In this document: piece after piece, positions 1-11,735 of the stretch | Layout: the number at the start of each line of letters is the position of its first letter | Numbering within the stretch: the stretch's first letter is position 1 | Origin: Hysterangium stoloniferum | Lineage: Eukaryota > Basidiomycota > Agaricomycetes > Hysterangiales > Hysterangiaceae | DNA: 64,000 bases | Reading direction: 5' to 3' | Assembly (NCBI GenBank): GCA_015178975.1 | Contig: WHVD01000178.1 | Coordinates: 62,001 to 126,000, forward strand | Translations under genes and position numbers: made by a program | The notes under the pieces: generated by a model | Seen by the model: the letters and a program-made list of their open reading frames with translations, nothing else | Told to the model about the DNA's origin: nothing | The model's database searches: none

Positions 1-253
1 ACCTCTCAACCCACAACCTCTCAACCCACAACCTCTCAACCCACAACCTCTCAACCCACAACCTCTCAACCCACAACCTCTCAACCCACAACCTCTCAAC
101 CCACAACCTCTCAACCCACAACCTCTCAACCCACAACCTCTCAACCACAACCTCTCAACCCACAACCTCTCAACCACAACCTCTCAACCCACAACCTCTC
201 AACCCACAACCTCTCAACCCACAACCTCTCAACCCACAACCTCTCAACCCACA
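1..253. repeat. 15-bp minisatellite, 17 units visible
   Basis: Unit acctctcaacccaca repeats 17 times from the window edge. Units 10 and 12 (136-149, 165-178) are 14-bp variants missing one c. The array runs into a degenerate unit at 254-268 and then into recognisable LTR-A sequence. The left end is cut by the window, so total length is unknown. The unit resembles the segment 'acctctcgacccacca' found once in the LTR-A copy at 47,251-47,978, so the array looks like local amplification inside an LTR. Confidence 0.95.
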
Positions 254-325
254 ACCCCTTAACCCACGAACTCCACCTGGATTCCCCAGGATTCCCGTCC
301 GCCCATTTGAAATTGGACAACATGA

Positions 326-1735
326 TGTAGAGAGTTCAATCGGAAAGTAACCTATATGGCAATAGTTTCAAGTCACGTCACAAGCACAAATTCTTATATA
401 TACTTTGGCACTCAAGACAACTTCTACACAACCAAATCAGTTTCATCAAACAGACGACCAAAACTCCATCATGTTCAACACTGCATCGTCCTCCAAAGTA
501 ACCCTCAGTCCCTACTCAAAACCGACTCTTCACTCCCAAATAGAACTCCAGCCAATAACATCTCGCTTCTCCTCATCCTCAAAAATCATTCCCAAACCCC
601 TACCAGCCCACTCATGCTCCTCCAAGAAATACCATCATTTCCTCCATCGACAAGGTATTCAACTCCCATATGCTCCAGACGATCCTGGCTTCATTCGTAT
701 AGAACACTATGATGGCTCCTCTGAAATCCTCCACTATCAATTCAATCAAGTGTTCCAGCAGGACTGTTCCCCACCGTCATTGGGAATCTGTTACATGGCA
801 AGGTTCACTCCAATAGGAGATCACAGAGGACCCAAGTTATTCACGACCCCAGTTCCAGAGGGAAGTCAAGTAGAGCCTCGTCGAGGTCGTCATTGATTCG
901 TGTTCCTTGTGTGGTTGTGGAGCCTACTCACCACTTGGTTCTAAAATGGTGATTGATTGTGTCCCTTCCTTATACTGCAAAACTAGGAACAGAACACATC
1001 TAATCTCGGTTCATCGATTGGTAGTATTGTCAAGGTTCGAAATCAAGCATAGCATTTGAGGGTGATGCATTATCGTGGGATTCTTGAGTGTTTCTGACTC
1101 ATATCATCGATGTTTCATCAGCCATCACTTCTATTACTCCATCATCCCTATTGTCTGACTCACTTCCACTATTGTTCTATTGTGTTTCCCCATTTATCTG
1201 TATCACATGTCTTATCTCATCTTTTGTTTGTCATTCTCTTATTGTTCAGCACAGCCTCCCCCTATTATTGTTCACAGCTTTACTAACATTCTCATTGTGA
1301 TGACTCAGAGATGACTCACACCATATCGCATCGTTATTGTCTCATCATTTGTAGATGTTTGTTTTGACCTGTGCTCTCTCATGTATATAAGGGCCTCTCT
1401 TTTGCCCATTATTGAACAAGCAATTTCGTTGTATCTCATTTCGAAGCTCATTCTTAAGGACAATCTCTTAAGTCTTACTCTCAGTCTCACTCCTACGGCC
1501 AGTAAGGGATACTATAGTGTCTCTTATTGTTGAAGTTCTACATTCTACGACATTGGGATTACGTCAGCCTTTTGTATTCATCTTCGATTACATCATCCAG
1601 GGTCTGATCTCTAGCCTCTCGCTCCAAGTGTGTTTGGTTATAGACTGGTTTCAAGAACGACTGTGTTAGTGACCGTCATAAAGACTTGACCGTTGCATGC
1701 AGGTTATTAGGTATTTTCCTAGTGACAAACTTACA
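326..1735 (+). mobile_element. Solo LTR nested in LTR-A
   Basis: This block of about 1.4 kb begins TGTAG and ends TTACA and sits between two halves of one LTR-A copy. It has a TATA-like 'tatataaggg' near 1385, followed by 'cattcttaaggacaatctctt', in the same order as the TATA box and 'atcctaaggacaataat' block of LTR-C (12,271-12,365). It therefore looks like an LTR of a gypsy element related to families 1 and 2. The flanking duplication is imperfect (ATGA/ACGA). An open frame at 405-896 lies inside it and is not convincing as a gene. Confidence 0.6.
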
Positions 1736-1835
1736 ACGATCTCGTGAGGGTGCAGCCTATAAGCTGAAGCCAAGTCCTACCAGCTTTTCCGTGGGTTTCT
1801 CCGGAAACCTTCCATTTACATATGCACCCTTAACA

Positions 1836-3052
1836 GAACGTCATGGACGTGTTCATCATGAAGTGTAGGATCTTTGGAGAATATGAGGATGTCATCTAAG
1901 TACCAATGACAAAGACATCAAGGAGGTCAGGAAAGACATCATTGATAATGTTAAATTTGATGATGAAACACACCTTTTTATAGGGGGAGTCCACCAATTA
2001 TTGCAACTTTTCATATGAAGATGCTAATTGTGGACCATGTATTTGGAGGTTAATGTGTGTCAGAACCACTATACACCTCCCAGAGCATCCAACCTATATT
2101 GTCAGGAGGTGCTACACTAACTGACACAAGATATTGAGACACAAATACTTTTATTACAAGCTTATTAAACCCTTGTATATTGTGTATTGCAATAGAGTCA
2201 ACTCATACTATTTTTAATAGATAAAACGTTGAAAGACCAACGGAGCGTTGGTGAGGCCAAAAGGCATCACTAACCATTCGAAGGAGCCATAGCGAGTGCA
2301 AAAAGCCATTTTCCATTCATCGCCTTCGGCGATCCAAACCAAATGATAGGTGTGTTTGAGATCTATCTTTGTATAGATTCAGGCCTTCCGAGGGGCATCG
2401 AGTAAATTGGAGATTAGTGGTAATGGGTACTTATCTTTTCAAGTGATTGCATTTAGTCCTCGAAAATCAATGCAAAGCCATAGGGAACCATCTTTTTTCC
2501 AAATGAATAGGACAGGGGCTCCATAAGAAGACTTTGAGGGTCAGATAAAACCTATGGCCAAGTGTTCATCCAAGAAATCTCGGATAGCTGATAATTCAGA
2601 CTGCGAGAGAGGATAAACTGGGCCTAAGGGCGGATGTGAACCTTCTTCAATATCAATTTTCAAATTGTAGGGCCTGTGAGGGGCAAGTTGATCAGCTTTT
2701 TATTTACTGAAGACATCTGCAAATTCATGGTATTTTTCTGGAATGCCTTCCAAATCTGCAATCGGTTCAGCCACTGGGGTTGCAAAGTGACTGGTGGCTT
2801 TGTCAACCTTAAGGTTGACTGTAAATGCTTGGGAGCCATCCAACTTGATGGCTCTCATAAAAGCTGTGGTGTTTATTAGAGAGATGGGCAGTGGAGAGCT
2901 CGGATTTGCCACGGGGGCTGGAGGTGCTGTAGAGGCCATATTTGCTGAAACAGGCAGAAATGGACCAGTTGTATTGGGTGCCATCAAGGTTTGGAATGGA
3001 TACTGCCCAATACCCAATCAATCAATGGATTGTAGCGGGTGAGCCAGTTATG
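1836..3052 (-). pseudogene. Gypsy protease-RT fragment
   Basis: Read on the minus strand from 3052 downwards, this encodes the linker after a retroviral-type protease (LGHNWLTRYNPLIDW), then the region before RT, then RT motifs including [26 protein letters not shown] and a YLDDILIFSK active site near 1890-1900. The reading frame has several stops and at least one frameshift near 3015, so it is dead. It is cut on the left by the LTR-A end at 1835 and on the right by a family 1 gag fragment. A 271-bp insertion splits it at 1949-2219. It belongs to a different gypsy family from families 1 to 3 here. Confidence 0.85.
1949..2219. mobile_element. 271-bp insertion with TSD GATAA
   Basis: The insertion starts TGTTAAAT and ends TTTTTAATA and is flanked by GATAA (1944-1948 and 2220-2224). 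Removing it and one GATAA restores the RT frame VFQRF-INDVFP exactly, which proves the boundaries. A diverged copy in the opposite orientation lies at 49,845-50,085. It has no coding capacity. The weak inverted ends (TGTTAAA/TTTAATA) and 5-bp duplication could fit a small nonautonomous DNA transposon or a short LTR remnant. Confidence 0.8.
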
Positions 3053-4765
3053 TCCTAGATTCGCTCAATCGTCCCATTATTTTGCAAGACTTCCCGTCAG
3101 ATATGAGGATGCAAGTTGCAGACCGTCTTCAGGAAAAGGGAATGGAAATCTGCACTCCCCTCTATCAACCTCAGCCTCGCCGACCTTTGAATACAGTCGA
3201 AATCGAGAGAGAAATCACGACGGAACCTAGCCCTACCCCCCATCAGGGAATTCACCGCTCTCACGTCATGTTCGAACGAATTCCAGGTAATTCTAATGTC
3301 GGTAATGAGCAAACTGTGACTAGGAATCAATCAGTCGCCAACAGGGGTCAACCGTCTTTCTCTACTGCATTCACCGAGGGTATAGCTGGTCAAGTTGCTG
3401 GTCAAGGATCACTGAATCCAGTCGATCCCCGCCATTCCCTGCCGATCTCCTTGAACCCCTTTCTGCCATCAGGAGGACTCCCTAGTAATTCATCTGGGAG
3501 TTCTAGTGCCTCAAGCTATGGAGGGAATTCGGGACATGGAGGGCATCACGGTAGAGTACCTAACTCTCCCTTTCAAACTCCGATGCAGCCTTGAGCCAGC
3601 GCACCTATCGATGACTTACCTAAGGATAAAAGGATCACTCTTAACACCAATGACATCAAGATAAAATGGTCAGACCTTCCCAAATACGATGGGACTCAAT
3701 CCAAGGCGTTGGATTACATCATGGATATTATGAGCCTCTCGGAGATCTCAGACTCCATGAGCACATTGTTGGGAGTCACTCTGCCAAGATGACTCACCGA
3801 CGATGCCAAGATCTGGTGGAGCACCCTAGACCGTGAACATCGCACTGAATTCAGTCGATCTCACGGATCGTTTCTTTGGGGCATCGTAGAAGGATTACTT
3901 GGAACTTGTTGGCACAAATCCTTAGCTCTAGAATGGGAAGCCATGAAATTTCGACAAGCCGGTCACAATCGTGAGACACCCGTTCATTAAATTCAGCAGA
4001 GGGTCAAGCTCTATCGATTCTTGTATGGGTTCCACCAAAATCAAAAGGACAAAACACGCAGACTCATCCTGATGCTGCCCACGGAATGGCTTTACCTTCT
4101 ACAGGGACAACCTATCGACGACATCATGAGCCTGCAGACTTATGCGAACAATTTACAAGAGGCTCTGATTAACGCTTGGGTTCAAACACATCGAGAGCGT
4201 TATTGGTTTCAGAAACCCAGAGTCATGATCGCCGAGCAAGACGAGTCAGATCCCTGGCATAAGGAAGAACACTCTGGAGGAATTGACCCCACTAATCGAG
4301 GCCACGTCCTCCTTGGTGAACTTGAGGATAAAACCATTCCTAGGAGATCGAATGTGAAACAGGGTAAGAAACATGGCAAGTTCCTTTTCGAATGAAGTGA
4401 CAAGAAAAGTGTTGCCAAACCCCCGAAGGAGTGTTGGATTTACGGGAGTTTAGAGCATTTTAAAATCAACTGCCCTCACGTGGGCAGGATGTCGCACTAT
4501 GTCTCTATTAACAAATGCTCCATGCAGAACCCAATGGAGGAGGTGGAGGATCAAAGGGCTTATGAAATGGTTTATGGATTAAGCATACAGGGACAAGTAC
4601 ATAACATTGATGAGGAATCGATTTTCATTTCTGTCTACCTTCCTCAGTCAGAGGACGATGTCGTTTCAGACGTGAATGCATCTTCAAATGAGAACGAGGC
4701 ATCGCAAGTCTATGTTTCTATATCAGACCGTGATTTTCTCGAGAAAGGAGACTGGCTAGACGCTC
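3053..4765 (+). pseudogene. Gypsy family 1 gag copy (dead)
   Basis: One frame runs from about 3082 to 4776 and aligns along its length with the minus-strand gag at 8692-9960 (for example KIKWSDLPKYDGTQSKALDY here and the equivalent with PEYDG there). It contains capsid-like sequence, then a CCHC zinc knuckle near 4434-4478 in which the second cysteine is tyrosine (CWIYGSLEHFKINC). In-frame stops occur at 3592 (TGA), 3790 (TGA), 3988 (TAA) and 4393 (TGA), with no frameshift. The stop at 3790 is CGA in the other copy. It ends abruptly near 4765, where the minus-strand copy's integrase end begins, forming an inverted junction. Confidence 0.9.
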
Positions 4766-7700
4766 AAGCTTGTTGAGCTTTGAACCGTCGAATTGTAGGT
4801 ATGAGCCACTACTTGAGTCCATTTAGACCATTCCTCCTTCAAAGAGGTGCAGTACGCTCTGAGCATTTGTTCCACAATAGCATTAGCGTTCTCCGTTTGA
4901 CCGTCGGTCTGAGGGTGGTTGGACGAGGATACTGCAAGGGCACTTCCGTATACTTTGCAGACTTCCCTCCAGAACCTACAGGTCCACCTCTTGTCTCGAT
5001 CACAGATTATCCTTGAAGGCAGACTGAAAGGAGCGGCTACTTTATTCACGAAGATTCGCGCGAATCCTTCTGTGGATAGATCTGAAGTGGTGGGTTCACA
5101 GATTAAGAAACACGTGAGTTTATCTACAGTGACGAAGATGGCGGAATAAGCACCCTCTGTAGAAGGAGGCAATCCGGTAATCAGGTCCATCGAGACAACC
5201 TCAAATGGCCTTAGGGGTACATCCACGGGTTGAAGAGCTCCTTGTCGAGCGGAATGATCAATTTTAGTTTTCTGGCATATGTCGCAGCTGCAAGCATACA
5301 CCACACAGTCATGCAACATCCTCGGCCAGAAGAAACGGTCTTTCATCAGATTAAAGAGCCTGTGGCCGCCTGCATGAGCTCCTTCGAAGGGGTTATCATG
5401 TATCAGCTTGAGTATGGTCGTCGTCATGCTGCTAGGAATGCAGATTCGACTTTTCCAGTCCGAATCTCGAAAGAACAATAGCTTATTCTTGCCGATGAAA
5501 TAATGCGAAGGAGTAGTTACCATGTTGGAGAAATGGGATCGGTGGCGTAATATTTTCTGAAGGCAGGGTCCTTCTGGTATCCGTCGCGAAGTTCCTTAGC
5601 GTAATTTTCGTCAATCTCTATAAGCAATTGTGGATTAGAGAGAGTAAAATTTGCTTCCTCGATTTCATCGTTTCTGGGGAGGTTGTGCAAATCCCATTTC
5701 GTTTGGGGGACCTCTTCCATGGTTCCAACTGGTTCGACTAACTCGTGATGAGTGAGAAAGACGGCCTTTTCTGCTGGTTTGTTCCCCCATAATGTCTCAT
5801 CGTTATTCTGGTTATAAGAATCCGCTACAATCGGTAAAAGGTCGTCTCTCGTGGGGCTAGCATAGTCCGGTACTCGAGGAAGTCTGGACAGTGGGTCAAC
5901 ATTGCTATGTATTCGTCCTGCTCTATGTAGGATTTCCAGACCTGGGTATGCAGCATATACCATCCCCCATGCGGCCAGTCAACGATTAGTATTCTCGTAA
6001 GATCTGGCCCATTGTAACACCGCATGGTCAGTGATCAGAAGGATATGTTCGCCTTCGATAAAGGGCTGGAAATGGACTAATCCTTCTTTAGCGGCTAATG
6101 CTTCTCGCTCTGTGGCTGAATAGTTACATTCTGCTTTCTTGAGCGTACAGCTCCAATAGGCGATAACGTGTTTGACCGTGACACTGATGTTGTCAAAATC
6201 TGTGGCCCAGGAATCCGTCCAGGTGAATTCTGGCTCCTTGGTTTTATAACGAGTAACGAAGATGGGCACGTCTCGTGATTGATTGAAGGCTGCTCGTGCT
6301 TGGGCATAAATTTTCGTATCCTTAAGGTCTTTAAGCGTCATTTTCTGTATTTGTTGGAGACAACATCCTAGCGCAAAGTCCGAAGCGTCTGTGTATAACC
6401 GATAAGGCATACCGCTCGCGGGGTGTCCGAGTACTGGAGCTGAGCTCAACGCAACCTTGATGTCCTCAAAAGCTCGGGCGTGTTCAGAATCCCAATTCCA
6501 ACGAACTCCTTTCTTCAAGAGGTTGAAAAGTGGAGCGACCGTCCAGGAGTAAAATGGTATATACGCAGAGAAATACAGAACCATTCCTAGAAAATGTTGA
6601 AGATCCACTATCTTAGAAGGCGTAGCCAATTCTAATATAGCGGCGACCTTTTCTTGATGGGTCGAAAAGCCGAGTCTAGACACCTTATGTCCTAGTAGTA
6701 GAATCAAATTATACCCTACGTAGCACTTTTTGGGCGAGAGAGTGATTCCCGCAGCAATTATGGCTTGTAAAACCTGATCTAAATGTTCTAGATGATTGTC
6801 CCATGTCTTAGAAAAGATCACGATGTCGTCAATATAAACCAGACAGAATATCCATAAGTAAGGTGCAAGTACGGTTTGCATAACCCTTTGGAATATAGAA
6901 GGTCCATTATGAAGTCCAAAGGGCATTCTCTCCTGAATTGCCACAGTCCTTGATGGGATCTGAAGGCGGTCTTCGGCTTGTCTTCCTCTAACATTTCAAG
7001 TTGGGTAAAACCGGCTAGTGCATCGAAGGAAGATAAGATGTTGGAGCCCGAAAGCACTTGCATGATTTCCGACTGGCGTGGCAGCGGGAATTCATCGGGA
7101 ACCGTTAGACTGTTCAACTTTCTATAGTCGATCACTACTCGTGGTTTCCCGTTGCGATAGACGACAAAGGCTGGTGCCCCCCAAGGACTCTTGGATGGTT
7201 CGATTACTCCCTGTTGGAACCAAGTATCCATTTGTTCATCAATGACTTTCCTATTAGCTGGGGAGGTTGGGAACATTGACATTGAAATAGGTTGCACACC
7301 CTCTTTCAATGGGACATTGACCTTGACATCCACTTGTCCCAGTCGCCCGTCTACGCCAAAGGCTAGGACATTCTTAGTTAATACCGACTCCAAGTGGGAG
7401 GAGACATTGGTAGGGATGTCAGGTCCTAAGTTAACCAGCTTATGCAGATCTTCCGCACGAAACGTTTCCGTGGTGGCAACCTCTGACGTTTTAGGACCTG
7501 CCGGGTCGAAATCGTCTGTGAGTTCCTGTTCTGGGGGCAGTCCGGAGGATTGAGGATTAAGGACACGCTCCTCTTCTATTTTTGATAGACTCTCGACGAG
7601 ATGGGCGATCTTGGTTGCCGTTGACTGCATCGATGCTTTCTCAGTCAAAGATCTAGGAGTCTGGGCCCATTTGTTCGCGTCGTGAATTAATCCAACGGTT

Positions 7701-8691
7701 TCCCCTCGTCTGATGATTCTTGGCGTCAGAGAGGGATTAGCGAGAGGTATCGCAGCACGTTCCCTAGAGATGGCGGTGGTGGGAGCAGCTAGTATACTCC
7801 CATCGTCATTCTGCAAGACCACTCCCTCGACTATCCATTGGTCACCAATAAGATCTCCTACAAAGATTGGTACTAATCGAGCCGATTCCGGTTCTACAGT
7901 ACAATCTTGCAAGGCCCGTGCGACTCTTTCAGTACGCACTCCTTTGTCTGGTTTGGAAGTCAATTCAGGCGAGTCATTGGCTAATTCCTCAAAGGGGATC
8001 TTGCTAATCAAAAAGGTTAAAGGCTGCAGCTCCTTGGAAGAACTGGCTGGGATAGATCCTGCTCTCCCAGGCAAAATCAATCTGGAACCCAGCAGTTGGT
8101 CTCGCAGTGTCCCAATCTCATAGTTCACGTGAAAGTCTTCACCAAGAAGGATCGGGACAGTCATACCTCAGACAACATACGTTTCGGCGGTAAATTTAAG
8201 GAGTATACCGGTGTCGTCCTCGAGATAAATGGGGACGTTGACATATCCTAATACTTTGGCATTACCGGTAAGTTGCACGAGGCACAGCTTGAGTCCCTGC
8301 TTGAGTTTAGGGCGATCCTCTAGTTCCTTATAGAAATCCTCCGAGATTAAGGAGAGGTCAGCCCCAGCATCCAGCCTGATTTTAATAGGATTTGAGGCTT
8401 CTAAGTTCCCTACGCGTCCGTAGACGTGTAATGCTGAAATCCCAATACTGGAATATCCACCCGGAGGGTCCCTTCTGCGATAGATAATAGTTGAATCCTC
8501 TTTCATAAGTCGACTGGATCGGGGGTATTGAACTCTAGGTCTTTTGCTTTCTTTTCTTGCAGCCAGTTTGACATTCCTCCTGATATGTCTACCGTTAGGT
8601 ACCTTGGGAGTGGCATTCGAAATAGAGTCGTCCGCTTCAGAGTCTGATTCATCGCTAGGAATTAAGTCGGATAATTGCCCTGGGTCAAAGG
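4766..8691 (-). pseudogene. Family 1 pol: protease-RT-RNase H-integrase (dead)
   Basis: Domains in order: aspartic protease with the DAG-type motif IRLDAGADLSLIS near 8350; RT with VVIDYRKLNSLTVPDEFPLP and the intact active site LVYIDDIVIFSK near 6820-6850; RNase H (YTDASDFALG; ATEREALAAKEGL); integrase with an HHCC zinc region (DICQKTK) and DDE residues in VVSMDLITGLP, CDRDKRWT and NHPQTDGQTENANAIVEQM. Damage: in-frame TGA at 8168-8170 and 5979-5981, a 2-base insertion near 6934 and a frameshift near 5520. At 5979 the family 2 paralogue has arginine, which fits CGA to TGA. Truncated within the integrase core C-terminus. Confidence 0.9.
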
Positions 8692-9960
8692 GGAAGCTCT
8701 CCTCCCTCTGACTCAGAGGGGTCTTCTATAACATAGGTCTGACTTATTTCCTTAGATTGGTTCGCAAATGCATCCTCGTCGACGATTTCCTCAATGGTGG
8801 GAGGTTCAGGTCGCGATAAAACTCTCGTCTCAGTCAGACCTTCACGGTTCTGACGATGAGTGTCTGGCCAGTCTCCTTTCTCAAGAAAATCATGGTCTGA
8901 TATAGAAACATAAACTTGCGATGTCTCGTTCTCATTCGAGGATACTTTCACGTCTGAAACGATGTTGTCCTCTGACTGAGGAAGGTAGACGGAAATGAAA
9001 ATCAATTCCTCATCAACGTTATGTACTTGTCCCTGTATGCTTAATCCATAAACCGTTTCATAAGCCCTTTGATCCTCCGCCTCCTCCATCGGGTTCTGTG
9101 TGGATGATTTGTTAATAGAGACATAGTGCGACATCCTGCCCGCGTGAGGGCAGTCGATCTTAAAATGCTCTAAACTCCCACAAATCCAGCACTCCTTCGG
9201 AGGTTTGGCAATGCTTTTCTTGTCACTCCGTTCGAAAAAGAACTTGCCGTGTTTCTTACCCTGTTTAGCGTTTGATCTCCTAGAGACAGTTTTATCCTCA
9301 AGTTCGCCGAGGAGGATGTGGCCTCGATTAGTGGGGTCGATTTTTCCAGAGTGCTCCTCCTCATGCCAGGGATCTGACTTGTCTTGCTCGGCGATCATGA
9401 CTCTGGGTTTCTGAAACCGATAACGTTCTCGATGTGTTTGAACCCAAGTGTTAATCAGAGCCTCTTGTGAATTGTTCGCGTAAGTCTGTAGACTCATGAT
9501 GTCATTGATAGGTTGTCCCTGTAGAAGATAAAGCCATTCCATAGGCAGTGTCAGGATAAGTCTGTGCATTTCGTCCTTCCAGTTTTGGTGGAACCCATAC
9601 AAGAATCGATAAAGCTTGACCCTTTGCTGAATGTAGTGAACGGGTGTTTCATGATTGTGACCGGCCTGTCGAAATTTCATGGCTTCCCATTCTAGAGCCA
9701 AGGATTCGCGCCAACGAGTTCCAAGTAATCCTTCTACGATGCCCCAGAGAAATGATCCGTGAGATCGACTAAATTCAGTGCGATGTTCACGGTCTAAGGT
9801 GGTCCACCAGATCTTAGCACCGCCGGTGAGTCGTCTTGGCAGAGCGACTCCCAACAATGTACTCATGGAGTCAGAGATCTCCGAGAGGCTCATAATATCC
9901 ATGATGTAATCCAACGCCTTGGATTGAGTCCCATCGTATTCGGGAAGGTCTGACCATTTG
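8692..9960 (-). pseudogene. Family 1 gag (minus copy)
   Basis: This is an open reading frame of about 420 codons encoding the capsid-like region (starting around KIKWSDLPEYDGTQSKAL) and a C-terminal zinc knuckle CWICGSLEHFKIDC with all CCHC residues present, followed by an acidic tail. It lacks the N-terminal part seen in the plus-strand copy (3082-3600). The frame ends in TGA at about 8685, and the protease-containing frame continues one base later (+1). That could be a programmed gag-pol shift or a plain indel. Gag packages the element RNA in virus-like particles. Confidence 0.85.
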
Positions 9961-9968
9961 ATCTTGGG

Positions 9969-10764
9969 CTTATTGGAGGGTTTCCAGAGAAACCCACAGG
10001 GAGGCCAGTAGGACTTGGCTCCAGCTTATAGGCTGCATCATTGCAAGATTGTGGTGTCCAATTTCAGACAGGCAGATGGGAATCCTGGGGAGTCCAGGAG
10101 TAGTTGGTGGGTCGAGAGGTTGGAGGGTCAATTGCGGGAATCCCGCAGAGGTCGAGGGGTTGGGTGATGGGTTGGAGGTCAAGTGATAGTTTGGTCAGAG
10201 CCCATGGGCTCTAACAAGGTAATTAGCGGTGTGTTTCAAAGAGAGGATTAGAGTGGAAATGTACTGAGATTACTGGGGAGAATCTAAGCTGATTTTCTGA
10301 CTGGATTGTATGTTATACCAAATCCAGTAATAATGAAATCCAAACTAGTGATCATGAAACAAGATAGGTAAACACCAATTAGGTGTTAGGAGTGGGATGG
10401 AATGGGGGCAGAGTCCAAAACATGACAGGTCATTAGACCATACTGGGAATGGGGCAGGAGTGGAGTCCGAAGCATGACAGGTCATTTGACCATAACGGGA
10501 ATGGGGCTCAGTTAGAGAGCTGACAGGTTTTCTGAACAGAGTCTGGAGACTAGTGCATGGAACAAAGTCGGACATAGACAGGGTTGACATGCACAGGTCT
10601 CAGCGGGTTGTCCAATGGCTGGTGCATGAGACACAGCAAGTTGGGTGTAGACAAATGTGACATCCAGGTCCCGGTGGGTTGTCTGGTTAGTTGTAACTTG
10701 CTTCTAGAGAGTTGGATGCCTATAGGATGGGGTCTGGAGGCTGGTGGGTTTTCTAGTCCTAACA
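9969..10764 (-). mobile_element. LTR-A copy, 5'-most bases lost
   Basis: On the plus strand the reverse LTR-A runs from 'attggagggtttccagagaaaccc' through 'ggacttggctccagcttatagg' to 'ctagtcctaaca'. Only the last 20 or so bases of the TGTTA-side end are missing, at the junction with the family 1 gag. No target duplication can be seen because of that truncation. Confidence 0.8.
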
Positions 10765-11713
10765 ACATTCCAGAACCCAGTGGAATATCTGAGTCTTGAG
10801 ACTGTGACCAAAATGAGCAAACAACAAGAAAAATAAGATGAATTGTGAATGAGTATTGGTTTCCAAGGATATGTGTGACAATGTGGAAAGATGTTGGAGT
10901 ACACTCCAGGTCCAATATTGGTTCCTAATGCTCACTATTTAAACAGGTTCCTCTATAATTCAAACAATATTGATTTACAGTTAAGTACTCCTAAATGTTT
11001 TTATTATCTTTATTTCTATTTGTAAATACATTAATCTTTTGATGTTTGCCTTATAGTTAGATAGGATAGAAATCTATATGGCACAAAAGGAAGGGTTAGA
11101 CAAAGAAGAGTTGGGGAAGTGATTTTGACAATGTTACTGATGATGAGCTTGAACAGAATGCAACTCAGAGCACTAAGTGCTGGAGTGTTGCCAAAAGTAC
11201 AGGGTGTTTGTGGATGTGTTGTGGGGGAAACTGTCAGGTCTGATAATAGCTTTGTGAGTAAGGAATATGTGAGGGAAATTCTTTTTTAATATTCAAGACA
11301 GAATTATAAAACAGAATTATTTCCAGGAGAGGGAGACAATGGCTATCCTATCTAACTATAAGGCAAGCAGCACTAGTGTTCTGCACCTAACTAGATATGG
11401 GCATGTGGATACTACAGGTGCATCCATGTGTCACTTCTGCATGTGCAGGAGGAGGAGTTGGGACATAAGTGCCACTCATGGAATATGCTGGAGCTGCCTG
11501 GATGCACATTTGTCAGTTCTGGAGAGTGCTGGAAGTGCCCAGACTCTCATGATGGAGGTCTAGACTTCCAGCTTCATCTACTCTGTGATGTCTGAGCAAG
11601 GAGCTGTATGGTTGGGTAAAGGGAGAGTGTTAGCTCTCTGCGTGTGCATGGGAAGACTCACTGCTCAGGAGGGTGGGGTCTCCTCACATATTACAACTCT
11701 CACTTTAATAATA
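10765..11713. other. Unassigned AT-rich spacer
   Basis: I see no complete gene here. Short open stretches near 11,120-11,200 and 11,339-11,563 have coding-like composition but no recognisable domain. Positions 11,568-11,660 share a diverged direct repeat with 14,843-14,936 on the other side of the Tc1 element. Confidence 0.5.
11568..11660 (+). repeat. Direct repeat, copy 1 (partner 14,843-14,936)
   Basis: About 93 bp beginning 'ccagcttcatctactctgtg' recurs at 14,843-14,936 in the same orientation with about 10% differences. The copies lie on either side of the Tc1-a insertion but are too far from its ends to be a target duplication, so they are a separate repeat family or part of an older duplication. 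Confidence 0.75.
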
Positions 11714-11735
11714 CAGTGAGGGACAAAACCCTTCC

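Larger units (their letters stand above)
1..1835 (+). mobile_element. LTR-A copy, interrupted
   Basis: LTR-A is a repeat family of about 730-860 bp with ends TGTTA and TAACA, seen many times in this window. Here positions 254-325 match its 'cccatttgaaattggaca' region, and 1736-1835 continue with the diagnostic 'gtgcagcctataagctgaag' block and end in TAACA. The two parts are separated by the insertion at 326-1735. The left end lies outside the window. I call it an LTR because other copies have TG..CA ends and 5-bp target duplications, but no internal region was identified for the family. Confidence 0.75.
4766..9968 (-). mobile_element. Gypsy family 1 element, truncated both ends
   Basis: On the minus strand the order is gag, protease, RT, RNase H, integrase, the normal Ty3/gypsy order. 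The 5' part of gag is missing because LTR-A sequence starts at about 9969, and the 3' end stops within integrase near 4766, so no chromodomain or own LTR remains. The adjoining plus-strand gag (3053-4765) is a second copy of the same family, so the locus is a rearranged pair rather than one element. Confidence 0.85.

Noticed and set aside
1..253. Possible CRISPR-like or coding repeat array
   Set aside because: Units are contiguous 15-mers without spacers, in a fungal nuclear sequence; the predicted peptide is only a translation of the repeat.
405..896. 163-codon open frame with some protein-like stretches
   Set aside because: It lies in the left part of a 1.4-kb LTR-like insertion, has no recognisable domain, and overlaps another open frame; coding status not supported.
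1949..2219. SINE
   Set aside because: No A/B box promoter or 3' tail was seen, and the ends look like weak inverted repeats.
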